Below the pieces are notes generated by a model. The model saw only the letters and a program-made list of their open reading frames with translations. It had not been told where the DNA came from and made no database searches. A DNA stretch of 64,000 nt, from the NCBI GenBank assembly GCA_000310025.1, contig FN649740.1:3959774-4023773 (forward strand), written 5' to 3'. The translations under genes and the position numbers were made by a program. Origin of the DNA: Ectocarpus siliculosus (lineage: Eukaryota; Sar; Phaeophyceae; Ectocarpales; Ectocarpaceae). Below are positions 58,576 through 64,000 of the stretch, piece by piece. The stretch's first letter is position 1; each line of letters starts with the position of its first letter.

Positions 58576-59651
58576 TCACACTTTTGGTGCCACTGCCGCC
58601 TTGACACTTGTACCTGCACTTTTGCAGTCTTCCACGACCAGATTTGCCACGACAGGACTCGCGCTCTCCAGCTCGGGTCCAAACACCAAGACGTGCTTAC
58701 TTTGCATGGAGATTTTGCCCCAGACCTGGACTACCTCGTGGCCGACATCACCCGAATACCAGGACGACCACCACGACGGTTTTCGTCGTTGCTGAGTCGT
58801 CCATGTTACCGTCAGCGATTTCGTGCCGTTCAGCGGCAAGCATATTTGAGGCGCGCTTCCGGTGGCGGATGTACCCGGCACGCTAAACGTGAAAACCTCA
58901 GTGCTGGGCACGTCTACGAGCGTTCGTCCCACTTCTCCCCCGGCGTTTGCCCCGCTTGGGGCAAATCCAAACTTCGCCTTTGCAACGTTTACGAAAGGCT
59001 CCCTCCGTGCGGCACCCCAGCAGTGGACCACGAGGTTCCGCGTGCCAAGATTGACGAAGTGGTAGTGCGACTCTCTGCTCTTGAACCTCAGTTTTGGCAA
59101 AGGGACTGGTTCCGCACAACCGGCTCCCACGTCAATCATTTCCCTGAGGGCAAATTCGCAAAAGTGCTTAACCGCCACCTCCAAAACGAAAACACCCCCC
59201 TCGATTTGGATGTTTCCCCCAGTAATCGGGACCCACTCTGAATCAGCGTCCTCTCGTTTGACAGCCGAAAAGACGCACCCAAGGTGGGCACGGTACGCCA
59301 CCTCAGCGTCATCGCGGCTGCCGCGCTCGGAGCCCGATTCCATTGAGTCCACGTCTCCGACGGGAAACCGCAGGAGGAGCGGGGGGTTGAATATCTCTCC
59401 AGCACCGGCGACGCATGTCAGTACGGGATGTAGCAGACACTGCTTTCCGTCCGCTGTTTCGGCTGAGCCCGAGCACAGGCCGAGGCCGATCAGGGCAGGA
59501 ACAGTTCTCCCCAGGTTGGGCACCTTGAGCTGAAACTCACACCCAGGGCTTTGGATAGTCTCCTCGTGATCTCCGAAAGACCAAGCTAACACGTTCCCCT
59601 TGAAATCTGCGAGTCGGGCGGCGATGAAGTAAAAGGTCGGCACAGGGTAAG
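58576..59651 (-). CDS. ZU5-like domain protein, terminal exon
   Basis: About 358 residues open from acceptor GAGGCAG at 59652 (phase: two bases complete a split codon) to the stop at 58576. The apparent first Met is a GTG codon and an in-frame TGA lies upstream of the acceptor, so this is a downstream exon. The first half reads CLLHPVLTC, then IFNPPLLLRFPVGD, and ends WVPITGGNIQIEGGVFVLEV with HFCEFAL. That matches the ZU5 pattern (L-x-P, F-x-x-PV-x-L-x-x-P at the start; H-F-S-x-F at the end). ZU5 domains occur in ankyrins, UNC5 and some LRR receptors, where they mediate protein contacts. The second half (HYHFVNLGTRNLVVHCWG and on) is unassigned. It lies downstream of minus-strand LRR exons that end in a compatible phase. 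Confidence 0.55.
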
Positions 59652-61896
59652 CTGCCTCTCAAACTCTAGGCAGTGCACTGGGCGATGTTGTGTTTCGGGC
59701 TGCCCGCAACGACGTACCTGATACGGCTGAAATCGTGGTGCAGGTGTCATCTTCGTTCTTGTCAAGGCCGAACGGGCGGGATTTCATCGGACTGCCTGCT
59801 TGCGGTAATCGGTAGAGGAAGGACGTCGTGTAAGGAGAAATCTCGGCACGATCTCTTCAAGATCATTCCGTTAACTCCCTCTTAAGTGTGCGAATTGCCC
59901 CAGGACATCGTGCAAGCGGGATCGGCCCAAGGGTCCTTCCTTGCCTAAGCCGTTTCAATGATACCGTCTGATGGCCTCTGTTGGCTATTAACGAGGTACA
60001 AAAGAAGCATCCCAAAACAAACTCGGGGGAGCAGAAAAAGGCCCTGCCCACGATCCCAGCACCAGTGTGCAACAAACACAATTGTCTCTTCCTCTCGCTG
60101 AACTCCGCCTTCCCTGCTGCTGTAGTTGTCGGGGACTAGGCGGAACACGCAAAAAATGTTTACACCACCGTAGATTTAAGAGTATCCGTGAAGCGTTCAA
60201 TTCCGCTTCATGGGAGGCCCACGTGCTTAGCGTAGACCTGACGACGGGGGAGGGTAAGCAACTCCACAGAGTTCAGAACCGTGTGCTTCATTTTTGCTAG
60301 ATCTGTAGATATCCATCCGGCTTTCGTCGGTCTAGAAGGAGCCGAGGTCTACTACTTGAGCCCTGTCTGGAAGTCTGACGCGTGTAGCAGGTGGGTACCA
60401 AGATATAAAGCGCTTCATAACAAGAAGTGTGCGCTATCTGTGCCGACCTCAAAAGCCAAATTCAATGGCTGCTACGGACAAAAATTGTTCCAATGTACCT
60501 CTGAAAATGAGGTGCATAACAAGAAAACTTCCCGCATTCATAAATCTCCACGCCTCCGCGTTGCTCCTGGCCTGTTTTAGGACGGTTCTAATCCAGCCCA
60601 CAGTGCTCAGCAGACGCATCGATGCGCCGACAGCCAAGCGACCACAAACGCGGGTTGAAGTCTTACTTGTCTTCAAACTTGTGCCAAGAGTGGTGGTGGT
60701 CATCCCGCTCGTCGTGGAGGTCGATCCGTCATAAGCACTCGGTGCACCCTCGCATTTCTTTGTCGTCGACCCATCATGTTCGGCTACAGTTGCCGCGTTA
60801 CCTTGCAAGGGCCCTGCTGTGACAGAGAAAAGACGCGCGGATCATCCTGGGAGGAAAGAACCTTACGTATTCTGTGTGAAGAGGGAATATTTCGAAGAAT
60901 CCAGGTGCGGACTTTGTGAGGGCCGTTTCTAATGCGATCGGAAATCACAAACATTCGAATGTGTATTTTTTCAATTCTGACTGAGGAGCCCGTTTCCTCG
61001 TACCATTGGTGATCCAAAAGCGGGGGGATAATGAGCCAAAGATGGCGTATTTCCCCATCTAGAACTTCGATCATAAGCGCACAAATAGAAGATGGGCCAT
61101 GTACAGCGAGTTCTGACCGTAGCGCGCTTTTCAATGGTTCCAGAAATTCTGGACCGCCACGCTGCCATACTAACCGCTGACATTTTACGATCGTCGACCA
61201 TGGACTGTTCACACCACGACACGACCAAAAAAGACGCCGTTCGTCCGGAGCCTACAGAGACAGCTTTTCAGTGCACATCGATGCACCACATTTTCAACTA
61301 CCTGTGCCGTTGTGCAGATGACGACGAAACGGGACTGCAGGAAGGCCGAGTGAAAATCTGAGCAAACATATCAAAATGTCGACCAGAGGTCTCACCAACG
61401 CTGGACGTGGAAACCCCTTGTGGATCAAACAATGAGACCAGCTTAATGGTGCCGTCCGCGGTTATGTCCGTGCCGCACGGTGGAGGGTAATATACATATC
61501 CCTTACCAGTGGTCGCGGCTGCTGCGCTATGCGTTTCATCGTTCCATCAAGTCGTCCTGTCATCACTGCAGAAGGTCTCAGGCAACCGTGGTTGCAAAAA
61601 CTGCAACACAAACGATCGCTGTTGTGTCGAAAGTGTGGAAACGCACTCCAAAAAAAAAAATAGCTTAGAAATGGAAAATACGATCCCCGCATTATTGGCG
61701 GCGAATGATTGGTCGAACTAACGCAAGAGTGTGGTTGCGGAGCAGTCTGGTAAAAAAAAGCTTATTTTGAGGGGGGTGCCAATAGCCTCCCAGGGCGGCG
61801 CAAAAAAACGGTGTTTTGCCATCAGTTACACGCCCGTAACTTCGCTCAGCAGGAAAATCTTCCTCATCCGGGCACTCTAGCCCCGACCGGTCACAC
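59652..61896. other. Interval upstream of the ZU5 exon
   Basis: If an LRR-ZU5 gene exists on the minus strand, this is intron or contains unrecognised exons. One minus frame (60784-61212, 142 residues) has plausible composition but no domain I know. No LRR exon was found here by eye. Confidence 0.35.
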
Positions 61897-61968
61897 CTGT
61901 GCACTTGTCGCCCGACGAAACCACAGCACGACGAAGATCTTTCAGCTCCTTCACTGACGGCACAGGAC
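61897..61968 (-). CDS. Single-LRR exon (72 bp), minus strand
   Basis: Acceptor TTTACAG before 61968, donor GTGTGA after 61897. Exactly 72 bp, starting with two bases and ending with one base of a split Gly codon (phase 1). It encodes one 24-residue leucine-rich repeat: G-PVPSVKELKDLRR, then a Cys-bearing end (SSGDKCTG). The second half fits the LRR consensus less well than its neighbours. LRRs form recognition surfaces; in Ectocarpus, LRR-ROCO-type genes have one repeat per exon. Confidence 0.6.
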
Positions 61969-62087
61969 CTGTAAATGCACCCATGAAATATTCATTGGAG
62001 TTCAGGACGTGGGACAGCTCCATAGAGCAAGCAAAAATCGAGAGAAAAACAACATACAGGTCCTCGACGGGAAATCGAAATCCTTAC

Positions 62088-62159
62088 CACTGAACTTGTT
62101 GCCGCGGAGTTGCACGGATACCAGGTAGACGAGCTTCAAGAGGTGTGCTGGCACAGATC
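62088..62159 (-). CDS. Single-LRR exon (72 bp), minus strand
   Basis: Acceptor ACACAG before 62159, donor GTAAGG after 62088; 72 bp, phase 1. The repeat reads VPAHLLKLVYLVSVQLRGN-K-FSG with Leu at the expected spacing. Phase allows direct joining to the 61897-61968 exon. Confidence 0.7.
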
Positions 62160-62399
62160 CTGTGTGTATAATTCGCAAAGGTTCACGATCGGCGCAAAAT
62201 TTGTAGGCAGCTTGTTGTAGAAGCGGTGGTTCCCAGAGTCGCGGGCACAGATATTGTGGGCTTTACAGGTTCTACAGGCGTGTTTCTCGCTGTGTATGAG
62301 GTGCGTAGTGCGCACAAAGACCTCTCTTAACACCGCAAGATCAAGACACACTGCGCATACGTAGGTGCACGCAGAGAGACGGGTCGGGAGCGTTCCCCC
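62160..62399. other. LRR-region intron or spacer
   Basis: No LRR exon was found by eye between 62159 and the SINE. The minus frame at 62136-62408 has no domain. Confidence 0.35.
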
Positions 62400-62772
62400 A
62401 AAAAGCACGCTGACGTCACGATGGCTCCGATTTCTGCTAGTCGCGGGACCGTTTTTGCAGGACCATTTTTTTTTTTTTCACTTCAAATCATATCTCACTG
62501 CACTAGTGCCGCTTACATAAACCCGTGGTCACACAGGAAGACTCCTCTCTACTCTCCCGTCCTGCGGTACGTTGCCTACGATTTTAATGCGAGAAGAGTT
62601 CAGCATTCTCTTCCCTCTGGGTACACACGTACACACGAACTAGCGCTATCTACTTCCAGGAACGGAAGCGAGAGAAAACCTCAAGTTGCAAGAAAAGCTC
62701 GGTTTCGCCGGGATTCGAACCCCTGACCTAGCCACCAGAAGGTTACGACGATACCAACTAGACCACCGGGGC
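62400..62772 (-). mobile_element. tRNA-derived SINE
   Basis: Read on the minus strand from 62772: GCCCCGG start, A-box TGGTCTAGTTGG (62753-62764), and about 32 bp later a perfect B-box GGTTCGAATCC (62711-62721). The acceptor stem cannot close and the T-stem is mismatched, so it is not a functional tRNA. A plausible body follows towards 62400. The 3' end was not located. It sits immediately upstream of the degenerate plus-strand LRR exon at 62782 and may have replaced its acceptor. Confidence 0.65.
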
Positions 62773-62781
62773 AATTTGGGG

Positions 62782-62853
62782 TGTCAATACCCACGGAATT
62801 AAGAACCTTCAATAAGCTGGAGGCGATTAACCTGTCCAGTGACCGGCTTTCAC
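62782..62853 (+). pseudogene. Degenerate LRR exon, plus strand
   Basis: A 72-bp window with good LRR content (IPTELRTFNKLEAINLSS, then D-R-L-S) in the same phase as the other exons, and a possible donor GTAGGA. The bases before it are GG, not AG, and the tRNA-derived SINE abuts it at 62772, so splicing into it is unlikely. Confidence 0.55.
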
Positions 62854-63050
62854 GTAGGAGGCAGGAACTTGCAAATACGATCATTCTGACACCAGTGAGA
62901 CTGGCGCCCCTGCGTAGCAAAAGATGTCCCGCGAGTTCCGCAATTGTGAAATTTCGTACTCGCCTACGCATACGCGGGATTCATCGGTGGAATCAGGCCG
63001 AGAAAATAATCCTTCACCACGACGCACTCAAATCCGCCATAGATACTCAC

Positions 63051-63122
63051 CTGTGAGCGTGTTGCTGTGTAGACTGAGCACCTGCAGGTTCCTGAGCTGT
63101 CCTAGCAACGCTGGGATTTCAC
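63051..63122 (-). CDS. Single-LRR exon (72 bp), minus strand
   Basis: Acceptor TGCAG before 63122, donor GTGAGT after 63051; 72 bp, phase 1. It encodes G-E-IPALLGQLRNLQVLSLHS, then N-T-L-T-G, a near-ideal LRR. Part of a ~500-bp unit (with hairpin and plus-strand LRR exon) that is repeated 500 bp downstream. Confidence 0.8.
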
Positions 63123-63180
63123 CTGCACGAATTTGGAATGAAGAGAAGTTCGAAAAAAAAAAAAATCAAGAATACTGCAA

Positions 63181-63234
63181 ATCTCCGTAGATCTTGTCCC
63201 ACCCACTAGTAGGCGGGACAAGATCTACGGAGAT
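63181..63234. repeat. Perfect 20-bp hairpin, copy 1
   Basis: Arms ATCTCCGTAGATCTTGTCCC (63181-63200) and its exact complement (63215-63234) with a 14-base loop containing ACTAGT. Two further G-C pairs extend it past one mismatch. It lies between the minus exon at 63051-63122 and the plus exon at 63314-63385. Confidence 0.95.
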
Positions 63235-63313
63235 CAGTTGTTTTCAAAATAGAGAAACGGGAGAATTGTTATTTTTATTCCCCGCTTGATTTGTATCGCA
63301 CTCTCGCTTACAC

Positions 63314-63385
63314 GCCCTATCCCGCCAGAGCTCGGGACCTTCGCAGCCCTGCAACGCCTCGATATTGGCTACAGCGAGCTAAGCG
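63314..63385 (+). pseudogene. LRR exon with mutated acceptor, plus strand
   Basis: A 72-bp LRR unit (IPPELGTFAALQRLDIGYS, then ELSG) with donor GTGGGT and phase 1. The acceptor reads TTACAC where its paralogue at 63816 has TTACAG, so the exon should be skipped. Coding sequence is otherwise intact. Confidence 0.65.
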
Positions 63386-63550
63386 GTGGGTCATGGCGCG
63401 CAATAATGGTATTTGTAATAATTTCCAGGATGAATACCACCAACGCATCGGCAGGATTCATGCATTCACCACTTCTCGGCGATGAATCGGCGATGTTCAT
63501 CCAGATCAAGGCCAAAATAAATTGAAACTACTGTCAACATAAAAAGCTAC

Positions 63551-63622
63551 CTGTGAGCCGGTTGGTGGAAAGCCACAGCTCCCGCAGCTCTCGGAGATCT
63601 CCCAGCTCCTGCGGGATAGGGC
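63551..63622 (-). CDS. Single-LRR exon (72 bp), minus strand
   Basis: Acceptor GTGAAG before 63622, donor GTAGCT after 63551; 72 bp, phase 1. It encodes G-P-IPQELGDLRELRELWLST, then N-R-L-TG. This is the minus-strand member of the second ~500-bp unit. Confidence 0.75.
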
Positions 63623-63679
63623 CTTCACAAAAGATACAGCGGGGGCAATTACAACGGGATTCATTTTTCAATATCATCG

Positions 63680-63737
63680 ATCTCCGTAGATCTTGTCCCA
63701 CCCACCCACTAGTAGGCGGGACAAGATCTACGGAGAT
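63680..63737. repeat. Perfect 20-bp hairpin, copy 2
   Basis: The same 20-bp arms as 63181-63234 (63680-63699 and 63718-63737) with a loop 4 bases longer (an extra CCCA-type repeat). Flanking sequence on the right (CAGTTGT, TTCAAAATAGAGA, then CGCTTG) is also shared with copy 1. Confidence 0.95.
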
Positions 63738-63815
63738 CAGTTGTGTTCAAAATAGAGAGGCGGGTCAATAGTTTTTCTATTGCCCGCTTGGTTTGTATCG
63801 CACTCCTGCTTACAG

Positions 63816-63887
63816 GCCACATCCCGCCGGAGCTCGGGAACCTCGCAGCGCTGCAACGCGTCGACCTTGACGGGAACGTGCTAAGCG
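63816..63887 (+). CDS. Single-LRR exon (72 bp), plus strand
   Basis: Acceptor CTTACAG before 63816, donor GTGAGT after 63887; exactly 72 bp and phase 1. It encodes G-H-IPPELGNLAALQRVDLDG, then N-V-LSG, a typical plant-type LRR. It is the intact paralogue of 63314-63385. If a plus-strand LRR gene is active here, most of it lies beyond the right edge of the window. Confidence 0.8.
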
Positions 63888-64000
63888 GTGAGTCATAGCG
63901 CACAATTTGGTATTTGTGATCATTTCCAGGTCGAATCCCACCAACGCATATACGGGATTATCCACAGCATCATCAATAGGCAAACACCGCAAAAACATTT

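Noticed and set aside
62700-62772. Functional tRNA gene (perfect B-box, good A-box)
   Set aside because: The acceptor stem cannot pair with the 3' side, the T-stem has two mismatches and the anticodon stem one. A SINE head fits better.

Overview
The window is eukaryotic nuclear DNA. Genes are split into many short exons (29-370 bp) by long introns, spacers are rich in transposon relics, and a 100-N assembly gap lies at 43202-43301. Four signs suggest a brown alga (Phaeophyceae), with Ectocarpus or a relative as best guess: leucine-rich-repeat exons of exactly 72 bp in phase 1, a heterokont-type plastid presequence (cleavage before Phe), an axonemal-type dynein heavy-chain tail (a flagellate lineage), and abundant copia, LINE and MITE debris. 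The organism call is inference.

Layout. 1-7350: no convincing gene. It holds nested terminal-inverted-repeat (TIR) elements (668-2311 with 898-1477 inside), a large fold-back element (3755-5192) and a smaller TIR element (5200-5838). 7351-8586: an intronless JmjC-type oxygenase-like gene (+). 10230-20797: an 18-exon XRN-family 5'-3' exoribonuclease (-), reconstructed exon by exon; its introns carry two MITEs. 21465-23595: a CCDC81-like HU-domain gene (+), followed by a long low-complexity open frame to 26313. 26561-43523: about 21 exons (+) with the tail and start of the linker of a dynein heavy chain. The frame ends at a stop, and no AAA+ motor is seen in the rest of the window. 43.5-53 kb: repeats (a degenerate satellite-like array, hairpin motif clusters, a C-rich dispersed family, a second 1.5-kb fold-back element) and a frameshifted ankyrin pseudogene. 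53.0-57.7 kb: two copia relics (-), one with deletions through integrase and RT/RNase H. 58.6-59.65 kb: a ZU5-like terminal exon (-). 61.9-64 kb: single-LRR exons on both strands, arranged around a duplicated hairpin, next to a tRNA-derived SINE.

How the genes relate. CCDC81-like and dynein-tail genes sit side by side and could both be cilium/centrosome functions. The XRN protein carries all the catalytic residues I could place, but its leader predicts plastid import, which would be unusual. The LRR exons have the same phase as the ZU5 exon, so an LRR-ZU5 receptor-like gene on the minus strand is possible. The inverted LRR exons between them look like a shuffling reservoir. Exon boundaries come from reading splice sites and phase by eye; no alignment or search was run.
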